Shown here: positions 6,469 to 12,068 of the stretch, piece by piece
Numbering within the stretch: position 1 is the stretch's first letter
Layout: each line of letters begins with the position of its first letter
From: Candidatus Colwellbacteria bacterium RIFCSPLOWO2_02_FULL_44_20b
GTDB lineage: Bacteria > Patescibacteriota > Minisyncoccia > UBA6257 > Colwellbacteraceae
Assembly (NCBI GenBank): GCA_001817765.1
Contig: MHIZ01000032.1
Location: 1 to 12,068, forward strand
Length of the DNA stretch: 12,068 bases
Reading direction: 5' to 3'
Position numbers and translations under genes: made by a program
Notes under the pieces: generated by a model
The model's database searches: none
Told to the model about the DNA's origin: nothing
What the model saw: only the letters and a program-made list of their open reading frames with translations

Positions 6469-6483
6469 TGAGTGAGTTCCTTC

Positions 6484-6498
6484 CCCGCCCTGGGCGGG
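6484..6498. repeat. GC-rich palindrome in the intron
   Basis: CCCGCCC and GGGCGGG are separated by a single T just upstream of the endonuclease gene. A close relative, CCCGCC-AAA-GGCGGG, is at 5660-5674 in the 16S trailer. Confidence 0.55.
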
Positions 6499-8225
6499 TA
6501 CTATGACTCAGCTGACTTCTGACGCTGCGTCAGTTTTATTGTATCTCGATTTCCCAATCGAGAACAGCCATCAGATCTCCACAGGTCAGTTATATAACTT
6601 TTCCTTACATTCCTATGAACGGCTTGTCCTTGATCTTCACTATGCTCACTGCCAATCATAGCTCGATCGCCGTTTTTGTTTCATAGGACTGTAATTTGCT
6701 TCAAGATCCTCCATCCACGATCCTCGCGAATCGGGACTATCTCTTAGCTACGCTCCAACGACGAATTGGAGGGACCGATTTAAACGGTCTAGTCGTATAA
6801 CCTGCTGCGCGCTTTTATCGTGAGTACAAGACTCGAGAACGTATTCACCGCAGTATAGCTGACCTGCGATTACTAGTGATTCCGGCTTCATGAGGGCGAA
6901 TTTCAGCCCTCAATCTGAACTGAGGCCACTTTTTAGGGATTAGCTCCACCTTACGGTTTGGCAACCCTCTGTTGTGACCATTGTAGCATGAGTGTGGCCC
7001 AGGATATCGGAGGGACATGCTGATTTGACGTCGTCCGCGCTTCCTCCTCGAAAAACGAGGTAGTCTCCTGTGACACATATAACACAGGACACGGGTTGCG
7101 CTCGTTACCCCACTTAAGGGAACATCTCAAGACACGAGCTGACGACAACCATGCATCACCTGTCCTAGTGGTCCTTGAGAGAGGGCCAACCTTTCGGTCA
7201 GCTTTCCACTAAGATTTCTAACCCTGGTAAGGTTCTTCGTTCTGTATCGAATTAAACCTCATGCTCCACCACTTGTGCGAGTCTCCGTCTATTCCTTTGA
7301 GTTTTAAGCTTGCGCTCGTACTTCCCAGGCGGCCGGCTTAACGCGTTAGCTACGCCACTTCGAGGGTCGATACTCGAAACAGCTAGCCGGCATCGTTTAG
7401 GGCGTGGACTACAAGGGTATCTAATCCTTTTTGCTCCCCACGCTTTCGTGCCTCAGGGTCAGGAATGCGCCAGTGTGCCGCCTTCGCCTCTGGTATTCCG
7501 CACGATATCAACGGATTTCACCCCTACACCGTGCGTTCTACACACCTCTCGCATCCTCAAGTCATGCCGTATCCACCGCAAGCTCACCGTTAAGCGGTGA
7601 GGTTTGACAATAGACGCACATGACCCCCTACGCACCCTTTACGCCCAATAAATCCGGATAACGCTTGGGGTCTCTGTATTACCGCTGCTGCTGGCACAGA
7701 GTTAGCAACCCCTTATTCCATAGGTAACGTCAAACCACGTAAACGTGGCCTTCCTCCCTATGAAAAGCAGTTTACAATCCGAAGACCTTCTTCCTGCACG
7801 CGGCGTCGCTCGATCAGGCTTTCGCCCATTGTCGAATATTCTCGACTGCTGCCACCCGTAGGTGTACGGACCGTGTCTCAGTTCCGTCGTTGAGGATCAG
7901 CCTCTCAGCCCCCCTACTGGTCATAGCCTTGGTAAGCCATTACCTTACCAACTAGCTGATCAGACCTAGGCCCCTCCAAAAGTGATTCATCTTGCGATGA
8001 TCTTTAAATGCGAATGACATATGTCCCCGCATTGCTATGGGGTATTACCTCGCCTTTCGGCAAGCTATGCCCCGCTTAAGGGTAGGTTACCATGGTGTTA
8101 CTAACTCGTTCGCCGCTACCTCATTCCATGTTGTATTGCTACAACACGGAATAAAGACGCACGACTTGCATGCCTTATCCACGCCGCCAGCGTTCATCCT
8201 GAACCAGGATCAAATTCTCTGGTAT

Positions 8226-8270
8226 ATCTAACAGTTCAAGCTCCCAGCTGGTCAGCTCAAACTATTAGAT
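8226..8270 (-). other. Hairpin at the 5' border of mature 16S
   Basis: On the sense strand ATCTAA..AGTTTGAGCT pairs with AGCTTGAACT..TTAGAT, 16 bp including two G·U wobbles. It lies between the processing stem and the mature 5' end and probably belongs to the removed leader. Confidence 0.6.
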
Positions 8271-8278
8271 GAAATAGA

Positions 8279-8304
8279 CTTGGGACAACTAAAAAAACTT
8301 TGTC
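8279..8304 (-). other. Pre-16S processing stem, 5' strand
   Basis: This is the partner of 5758-5783. The core AGTTG and flanking T-run and GACAAA/CCCAAG segments match across nearly 2.5 kb, which fixes the gene's transcription unit and argues against missing 16S sequence outside these limits. Confidence 0.8.
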
Positions 8305-8311
8305 GTAGTTA

Positions 8312-8612
8312 TAGAACCCATCTCAAAAGTATCGTGGAGTCGCGTTGCTGTCTAGGTTTTGTCGGCCGGCGAGGCGCGACGAGGAGATAGTAGCCTGTGC
8401 TACAGCTCCGAGGAGCAACGAAGTCGGAGACAAAACTAGACGCAACCAGTTCGGGATATGAGCTAATTTTCAACACCTCTACGTCGCTCGCCCGCCTTGT
8501 CTCGGCGAGACAGGTCGTCAACGTACCACAAGGTACAGTCTCCTCCTTGCCTCTTGATGTATTGAAAAATTTGCTCATAGCGCGGCTCACGGTATTTTTG
8601 AGATGGGTTCTA
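8312..8612. repeat. 301-nt folded palindromic element in the 16S leader
   Basis: A 25-nt terminal inverted repeat (8312-8336 with 8588-8612, beginning TAGAACCCATCTCAAAA) closes the element. Pairing continues with AGTCGCG (8338-8344) and CGCGGCT (8581-8587). Inside are GTTGC..GTCTAG..TTTTGTC (8344-8363) with its complement at 8429-8446, GTAGC/GCTAC (8390-8403), CTCCGA/TCGGAG (8406-8429), a CTTGTCTC/GAGACA hairpin near 8495-8513, and GTACC/GGTAC (8523-8536). Open frames across it on both strands look like chance. It could be a MITE (TA flanks the GAACCC ends) or a structured leader RNA. Confidence 0.75.
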
Positions 8613-8645
8613 AATAAAAACCTCCAGTTATCAAGGTGCGAAACC

Positions 8646-8674
8646 ATAATAGATAAAAGGAAAAGGCTTGTCAA
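8646..8674 (-). promoter_or_regulatory. 16S rRNA promoter
   Basis: On the minus strand TTGACA (8674-8669), a 17-nt spacer and TATTAT (8651-8646) form a near-consensus sigma70 promoter. Transcription would begin near 8638, so the palindromic element at 8312-8612 would be part of the precursor leader. Confidence 0.75.
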
Positions 8675-8688
8675 ACAAAAGCTATGAC

Positions 8689-8717
8689 TTTACAGGCAAG
8701 CCCTTGGATGCTAGGAT
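8689..8717 (+). promoter_or_regulatory. bL31 promoter, extended -10, leaderless spacing
   Basis: TTTACA (8689-8694), 17 nt, and TAGGAT (8712-8717) preceded by TGC form an extended -10 promoter. Only 9 nt separate the -10 from the ATG at 8727, so the transcript should start at or within about 3 nt of the start codon. It is divergent from the 16S promoter. Confidence 0.6.
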
Positions 8718-8726
8718 ACCCGGGAT

Positions 8727-9005
8727 ATGAAACAAGACATTCATCCGCAATATCATACAAAGGCTGAAATTCGCTGTTCCTGCGGCAAGGTTTTCACCGT
8801 TGGTTCAACAGAGGAGAAAATGGAAGTTGAAATCTGTTCAAACTGCCATCCGTTCTTCACGGGCAAAGAAAAACTTCTCGATATTGCTGGTCGCGTTGAA
8901 AAATTCAAGGCGCGCGTTGCCGCGAAAAAGACCGAGGTTAAATCAAAAAAGGAAAAGAAAGCCGTAAAAAAAGAAAAGAAGATCGCGGACAAAAAAGAGG
9001 CGTAG
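8727..9005 (+). CDS. rpmE: 50S ribosomal protein bL31
   Basis: This 92-residue protein is a zinc-type bL31, part of the large subunit at the inter-subunit bridge. MKQDIHPQYHTKAEIRCSCG is a classic opening. Two cysteine pairs bind zinc: CSC (C18 and C20 in the RCSCGK segment) and CSNC (C37/C40), followed by HPFFTGK. Residues beyond about 60 form a Lys/Glu/Ala-rich tail (KKEKKAVKKEKK) longer than in E. coli, probably helical and RNA-binding. No usable Shine-Dalgarno precedes the ATG, and the promoter spacing implies a leaderless mRNA. The gene is divergent from 16S and followed by a terminator and the RF1 gene, a pairing I recall from other CPR genomes. Confidence 0.96.
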   Translation: MKQDIHPQYHTKAEIRCSCGKVFTVGSTEEKMEVEICSNCHPFFTGKEKLLDIAGRVEKFKARVAAKKTEVKSKKEKKAVKKEKKIADKKEA

Positions 9006-9024
9006 GAATTCCATTTAGTAAAAC

Positions 9025-9061
9025 TACTTGATACGCTTAAGGTATTAAGTAATTTTTTATT
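9025..9061 (+). terminator. Rho-independent terminator after bL31
   Basis: TACTTGATAC (9025-9034) pairs with GTATTAAGTA (9042-9051) through ten pairs, one of them a G·U wobble. It is followed by ATTTTTTATT. The wobble pairs only in plus-strand RNA, which fits termination of bL31. It sits immediately before the RF1 gene. Confidence 0.7.
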
Positions 9062-9069
9062 AGATACAA

Positions 9070-9807
9070 ATGAGTAACAAAGTTATTCTTGAAATCAGAG
9101 CAGGGGTCGGAGGGGACGAAGCCGCAATTTTCGCGGGCGATCTCGCTCGTATGTACCAACGCTACGCCGTAAACCGCGGCTGGGGATTTAAGATTGTTGA
9201 TTCAAACGAAACATCGCTCCGTGGATATAAAAGTTTCGTCGCGCAAATAACATCGGTGAATCCGGGCGAAATATACAAAGACTTAAAACAAGAATCCGGC
9301 GTTCACCGCGTTCAGCGTATTCCGGACACGGAACGATCCGGACGCGTACATACTTCAACCGCCTCTGTTGCTATTCTACCGGAGGTAGAAGCAAAAGAAG
9401 TTCAGGTTAACGAGAACGATCTTGAAGTAACATTCTCTCGCGCGGGCGGTCCCGGCGGCCAAAACGTCAACAAAGTTGAAACTGCGGTTCGTATTCTCCA
9501 TAAACCAACGGGAATCGTAATCTCTTCCCGAGCCGAACGATCGCAATACGCGAATCGTGAGGCCGCGATGGATATTCTTCGAGCAAAGCTATATGAAGCC
9601 CAACGTGAAGCCGAAGAGAAAAAACTGGGATCAAACCGCCGGGAACAAATCGGTTCTGGCGACCGTTCTGAAAAAATCCGCACCTACAACTTCCCTGAAG
9701 ATAGAATTACGGATCACAGGATCGGCAAAAAATTCCATAATATAGAAAAAATTATGGAGGGCAATCTTGACCCAATTGTGAAATCTTTTCAAAAGATTTC
9801 GTCTTGA
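9070..9807 (+). CDS. prfA: Peptide chain release factor 1, lacking N-terminal domain 1
   Basis: This 245-residue RF1 recognises UAA/UAG in the ribosomal A site and triggers peptide release. It starts directly at the domain 2 signature (VILEIRAGVGGDEAAIFAGD). The stop-codon reading motif is PDT (85-87, a variant of PxT) in HRVQRIPDTERSGRVHTST. The catalytic GGQ is at 129-131 in GGPGGQNVNK, where PrmC would methylate Q131. The C-terminus (GSGDRSEKIRTYNFPEDRITDHRI) is RF1 type, not RF2. The family is usually about 350-360 residues; about 100 are missing at the front. An in-frame TAG at 9061, 9 nt before the ATG, and the terminator before it rule out a longer frame here. Domain 1 contacts the L11 stalk and RF3, not the catalytic centre, so the protein may work. 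The gene itself ends in TGA, an RF2 codon. No Shine-Dalgarno is visible. Confidence 0.94.
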   Translation: MSNKVILEIRAGVGGDEAAIFAGDLARMYQRYAVNRGWGFKIVDSNETSLRGYKSFVAQITSVNPGEIYKDLKQESGVHRVQRIPDTERSGRVHTSTASVAILPEVEAKEVQVNENDLEVTFSRAGGPGGQNVNKVETAVRILHKPTGIVISSRAERSQYANREAAMDILRAKLYEAQREAEEKKLGSNRREQIGSGDRSEKIRTYNFPEDRITDHRIGKKFHNIEKIMEGNLDPIVKSFQKISS

Positions 9808-9892
9808 GCGTAATCAAAAGATAAAAGCATTTCAAAAAAGCGAACACGCGCAGTGAGAACTTCTCTCCCTTTCTGCTTCCTACTTATAACTT

Positions 9893-11365
9893 CTAAGATG
9901 TAATCAGATTTATATCTTTTTGGAAACTGTCAGCACGGTCAACAACCGGCTCTCCGTACGCCCATCGATAGGTGTGCCACCTACTACCGGCATAATATTT
10001 CGCCGCCGCGCATCGTTCACGCAACCGTTGCGAATCACTGTCGAGTTTACTGTACTCAATGCACGAAGCTGAATCGTACGCGTCTCTAAGATAAAGTGCC
10101 GTCGCGATAAACGCGTCCGCGTTCCGCCACGGTGAAGGAGGACGACTGCCAGTCGCCTGCGTTACCCGATCACGATAAATATTCCACGTTGAGGGAATAA
10201 ATTGCGCGGGGCCCATAGCGCCTCCGTACGCGCCGTCAGCATTCGCGCAGGACACAAGCATTTCATCGGGATTAAGACCGAGTTCTTTTGTAATTTCGAG
10301 AAAAATAGGAATATCGCGTGTTGGATGCATTGCTGTTCTGTAATTACAGCGACCAACATTCTGTCCAAGAGCCGATTCACGATCTAGGACCGCAAGGACC
10401 ATAGCCGCTCGAATACCTGTCACGTCTTCTGCTATTTTCGCGAACTGGTACGCCTGTTCGAAACTGAGCTCTCCTCCTCCAAGAAGTTCGAAAATTCTGC
10501 TCCGAATTTGCGCGGCTGTCTTCTCAGTTTCTTTTAAAAGCTCCTTGTATTTTGACTCTTGCCCCTTTGTTGTCGCGAGAATAGTATCTTTTTCCTTCTT
10601 TGTTAGTTCAACTGCGCGCCGCTGAGCATCCTGATATTCCTTAAGCGCCTGCGCGTCAGCCCGCTTCAGTCCAAGAACTTCTTTTTGATCAGTAAGCTCG
10701 GTTTTAAGATCAGTAAGTTCGCCGAGCGACACACGAACGGTTTCTTGGACAACAGCTAGGTCATTAAGATTTCCAAAAAAATCAGAGATCTGTTGGCTCC
10801 GAAGCAAAATCTCAATGAGACTCGTATCTTCGCTTTCGTAAATAGTTTGAAGTGATTTTGAAAGCGCCGCTTTCCGAGCGTCAATATTAATCTCCGTCAC
10901 GACAATTCTGTCTGATGTCGCCGCAATTTCCGAATCAAGCTTGTCGAGTGATAAACTGACAGATTTAATCTGAAGATTAATCTTCGAAATCTTCGCGTTT
11001 AATTGTTTGATTTCTGAAGAAAGACTGACACCCTGACGTTTGTAAACTTCGATAGTTTTCTCGTACTCAGCCATTTGGCGCTCAAGATCGTCAAGTTGTT
11101 GTTGAAGCACCTCTCGCTCTTGAAGCGCGGTACTTGTTGTTTGTGCTTGAGTGCCAAGACTACCGATAGGAGCGTACACGGGGTTTAAAAAGAAAAGGAG
11201 AAGAAAAATAAATGGAAGGACTTTAAAAAGGCGAGGCAATGAAAAACTTCGGCGCGGTTCATAACTTAAATTAACCCGCCGAGGCAAGGAATCAAAAGAA
11301 TGAAATGGAAGACGCTTTCGAGAAGTAACGTCAACAAGAATCTTTGGTCGTGGTCGTTGGAACAT
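9893..11365 (-). CDS. Cell-wall enzyme: coiled coil plus MltB-like lytic transglycosylase domain
   Basis: This 490-residue protein has a basic N-terminal stretch, a hydrophobic segment (47-64, LPFIFLLLFFL) acting as signal peptide or anchor, a long coiled coil (about 80-285) like those of EnvC/CwlO-type hydrolase regulators, and a C-terminal soluble lytic transglycosylase fold. In the last part E330 (VLDRESALG) is the likely catalytic acid, GGAMGPAQFIPSTW (381-394) is the signature of MltB-like enzymes, and AAAKYYAGSRW (453-463) is the substrate-groove motif. It should cleave peptidoglycan glycan strands outside the membrane, for instance during division or for pilus passage. AGGA lies 10 nt before the ATG at 11365. 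A TTG within SFSLPRLFK (codon 43) would give a more typical signal peptide and is an alternative start. It lies 60 nt downstream of bL25. Confidence 0.9.
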   Translation of the reverse strand: MFQRPRPKILVDVTSRKRLPFHSFDSLPRRVNLSYEPRRSFSLPRLFKVLPFIFLLLFFLNPVYAPIGSLGTQAQTTSTALQEREVLQQQLDDLERQMAEYEKTIEVYKRQGVSLSSEIKQLNAKISKINLQIKSVSLSLDKLDSEIAATSDRIVVTEINIDARKAALSKSLQTIYESEDTSLIEILLRSQQISDFFGNLNDLAVVQETVRVSLGELTDLKTELTDQKEVLGLKRADAQALKEYQDAQRRAVELTKKEKDTILATTKGQESKYKELLKETEKTAAQIRSRIFELLGGGELSFEQAYQFAKIAEDVTGIRAAMVLAVLDRESALGQNVGRCNYRTAMHPTRDIPIFLEITKELGLNPDEMLVSCANADGAYGGAMGPAQFIPSTWNIYRDRVTQATGSRPPSPWRNADAFIATALYLRDAYDSASCIEYSKLDSDSQRLRERCAAAKYYAGSRWHTYRWAYGEPVVDRADSFQKDINLITS

Positions 11366-11370
11366 AAGAG

Positions 11371-11397
11371 AAGTTCCTACAATAAGAGAACTTCTTT
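11371..11397. promoter_or_regulatory. Inverted repeat before the cell-wall enzyme gene
   Basis: AGAAGTTC and GAACTTCT, separated by 11 nt, lie between a possible minus-strand -10 (TATACT, 11404-11399) and the ATG at 11365. They could be an operator or a leader hairpin. No T-run follows, so it is not an evident terminator. Confidence 0.4.
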
Positions 11398-11425
11398 AAG
11401 TATAACGTAAAAACGTAAGAAAAAG

Positions 11426-12068
11426 TTATTTAGTAGCCTTAGGAGTTGAGGCCTCAGAAGAAGATTCCTTTGCTTCTTTTTCTTGTGCTCGTTCCGCCTT
11501 CTTTTCCTCGGTTTCAACTGCGACACCTTCAATTTGCGCGCTTTCGTCGATAACCGGCACTTCTTCTTCAACTTTTACTTCAGAAGCGGTAACAACCACG
11601 GTCCCTGGACTGACAAGAATCTCAAATTTTCCGGAAGGAAGATCTTTAACGTAAACACTCTGACCAATGTCTGTGAGAACAGACAAGTTAACCTCAAGAT
11701 GATGAGGAATATCCGCGGGCAACGCACGAATTTCAACCTGGTCCATTGCCTTTGTAAGCACAGCTCCTTTTTCTTTAACTGCCGGCGCCTCGCCGATGAA
11801 AACAATAGGAACTTGAAGTTCGATCTCTTCATCTGCTCGAAACTGATAGAAATCAATATTTAAAAATTCTCCCGAAATTGAGTCGCGCTGGACGTCGTAA
11901 ATCAAAACCGGATGCGGCTTTCCATCAATCATGACATTGATAATCGTGTTCTCCCCCGCCTCTCGGAATGCTTTTAAAAACTCCTGTCGGGACAGGCTAA
12001 GATGAAGATTTTGAATTCCTCTGCCATAAAGCTCGGCCGGAACAAACCCCTTTTTACGAAGCTGTTTC
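11426..12068 (-). CDS. rplY: 50S ribosomal protein bL25 (Ctc family), 5' end outside the window
   Basis: The frame is open to the right edge. The visible 214 codons begin KQLRKKGFVPAELYGRG, the conserved LR..G.iPa.lYG start of bL25/Ctc, so only a few N-terminal residues are missing. Residues up to about 90 form the 5S rRNA-binding domain (VLIYDVQRDSISGEFLNIDFYQ). A C-terminal beta domain typical of the long Ctc form follows (EIELQVPIVFIGEAPAVKEKGAVL, ending VSPGTVVVTA). The tail is a long acidic Glu/Ala/Ser-rich extension ending in PKATK. The internal ATG at 11932 is not the real start because the conserved 5S-binding segment lies upstream of it. The protein binds 5S rRNA in the large subunit, and Ctc members are linked to stress. 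The cell-wall enzyme gene follows in the same direction. Confidence 0.94.
   Translation of the reverse strand, partial: KQLRKKGFVPAELYGRGIQNLHLSLSRQEFLKAFREAGENTIINVMIDGKPHPVLIYDVQRDSISGEFLNIDFYQFRADEEIELQVPIVFIGEAPAVKEKGAVLTKAMDQVEIRALPADIPHHLEVNLSVLTDIGQSVYVKDLPSGKFEILVSPGTVVVTASEVKVEEEVPVIDESAQIEGVAVETEEKKAERAQEKEAKESSSEASTPKATK

Larger units (their letters stand above)
5969..6819 (-). mobile_element. Intron/insertion in 16S rRNA at about E. coli position 1400, carrying a LAGLIDADG endonuclease
   Basis: The 16S exon matches stop at sense GTACTCAC (ending at 6820) and resume with GCCCGTC (starting at 5968). An ~851-nt insertion lies between them, in the strand that leads into helix 44 at the decoding centre. 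It encodes a homing endonuclease (6468-6037). Group I-like core motifs are visible on the sense strand: GTTATACGACTAGAC (R-like, 6803-6789), a hairpin CTCCAA/TTGGAG (P8-like) and AAGAGATAGTCCC (S-like), in which GACTA can pair with TAGTC as P7. These lie only about 20-80 nt from the 5' junction, leaving no room for P1-P6 upstream, so the fold is truncated, rearranged or divergent. Exact splice points are uncertain by a few bases. Homing introns in rRNA are well known in CPR bacteria. Confidence 0.88.
5841..8227 (-). rRNA. rrs: 16S ribosomal RNA, intron-interrupted, without anti-Shine-Dalgarno
   Basis: This is a small-subunit rRNA gene recognised by universal segments on the complement: GGACTACAAGGGTATCTAATCC-type near 7408, GTATTACCGC near 7677, GGGTTGCGCTCGTTACC near 7094 and CCTTGTTACGACTT near 5877. 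The 5' end has AGAGAATTTGATCCTGG (sense, about 8220). Subtracting the insertion at about 5969-6819 leaves about 1537 nt, a normal length. Deviations typical of CPR are present at the 515, 926, 1100 and 1396 regions. Helix 45 is intact: a 10-bp stem with the GGAA loop that KsgA dimethylates. The tail after it reads GGAACAATTACACTAG instead of GGATCACCTCCTTT, so the CCUCC core that pairs with mRNA is missing. The ends are estimates bounded by the processing stem. No 23S, 5S or tRNA follows, so the gene is unlinked. A strong promoter lies at 8646-8674. Confidence 0.96.

Noticed and set aside
6845..8231. Several short frames within the 16S gene.
   Set aside because: They lie on conserved rRNA sequence and are not protein genes.
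8309..8687. Open frames on both strands over the 16S leader element.
   Set aside because: They overlap the palindrome, have no start signals or recognisable protein features, and mirror each other across inverted repeats.
9774..9802. Palindrome AAATCTTTT-C-AAAAGATTT at the end of the RF1 gene as a terminator.
   Set aside because: It lies in coding sequence before the stop codon, is AT-only apart from one pair per arm, and has no T-run after it.
9835..9858. Possible terminator of the cell-wall enzyme gene: minus-strand GCG-TGTT-CGC followed by six T.
   Set aside because: The stem is only three base pairs; too weak to annotate.

Overview
The window looks like a piece of a Candidate Phyla Radiation (Patescibacteria, probably Parcubacteria-like) genome. 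The evidence is a 16S rRNA gene with CPR-type departures from universal primer sites (sense-strand GGAATAGACGG near 920, GTAACGAGCG near 1100, GTGAGTAC on the complement near 1396). The gene also carries an insertion encoding a LAGLIDADG homing endonuclease, and the genome has compact minus-strand operons of type IV pilus genes and AT-rich spacers with small palindromes. The lineage call is inference; no database was searched.

Layout. Positions 1-5295 are a minus-strand block, read right to left: a CheY-like receiver (5295-4909), a type IV prepilin (4729-4127), a small membrane protein resembling a degenerate prepilin peptidase (4116-3526), the PilB/GspE ATPase (3467-1758), the PilC/GspF platform protein (1422-208) and the first codons of another membrane or secreted protein (73-1). 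Together these form a pilus or pseudopilus assembly locus. Spacers hold GTAGTA-type low-complexity tracts and hairpin clusters.

Positions about 5532-8638 are a stand-alone 16S rRNA transcription unit on the minus strand. It has a strong promoter (8646-8674), a highly folded leader (8312-8612), a 26-bp pre-16S processing stem (8279-8304 with 5758-5783), the mature gene (about 8227-5841) split by an ~851-nt intron at about E. coli position 1400, and a structured trailer with two look-alike hairpins. No 23S, 5S or tRNA gene follows. The 16S 3' tail lacks the CCUCC anti-Shine-Dalgarno core.

Divergently, on the plus strand, lie bL31 (8727-9005), its terminator, and a release factor RF1 lacking its N-terminal domain (9070-9807). 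Convergent to these, on the minus strand, are bL25/Ctc (12068-11426, start outside the window) and a coiled-coil/lytic-transglycosylase cell-wall enzyme (11365-9893).

The main theme worth checking is translation. The loss of the anti-SD, two promoters that place transcription starts at or next to the start codon, an intron in the decoding centre and a trimmed RF1 all sit in the same 5 kb.
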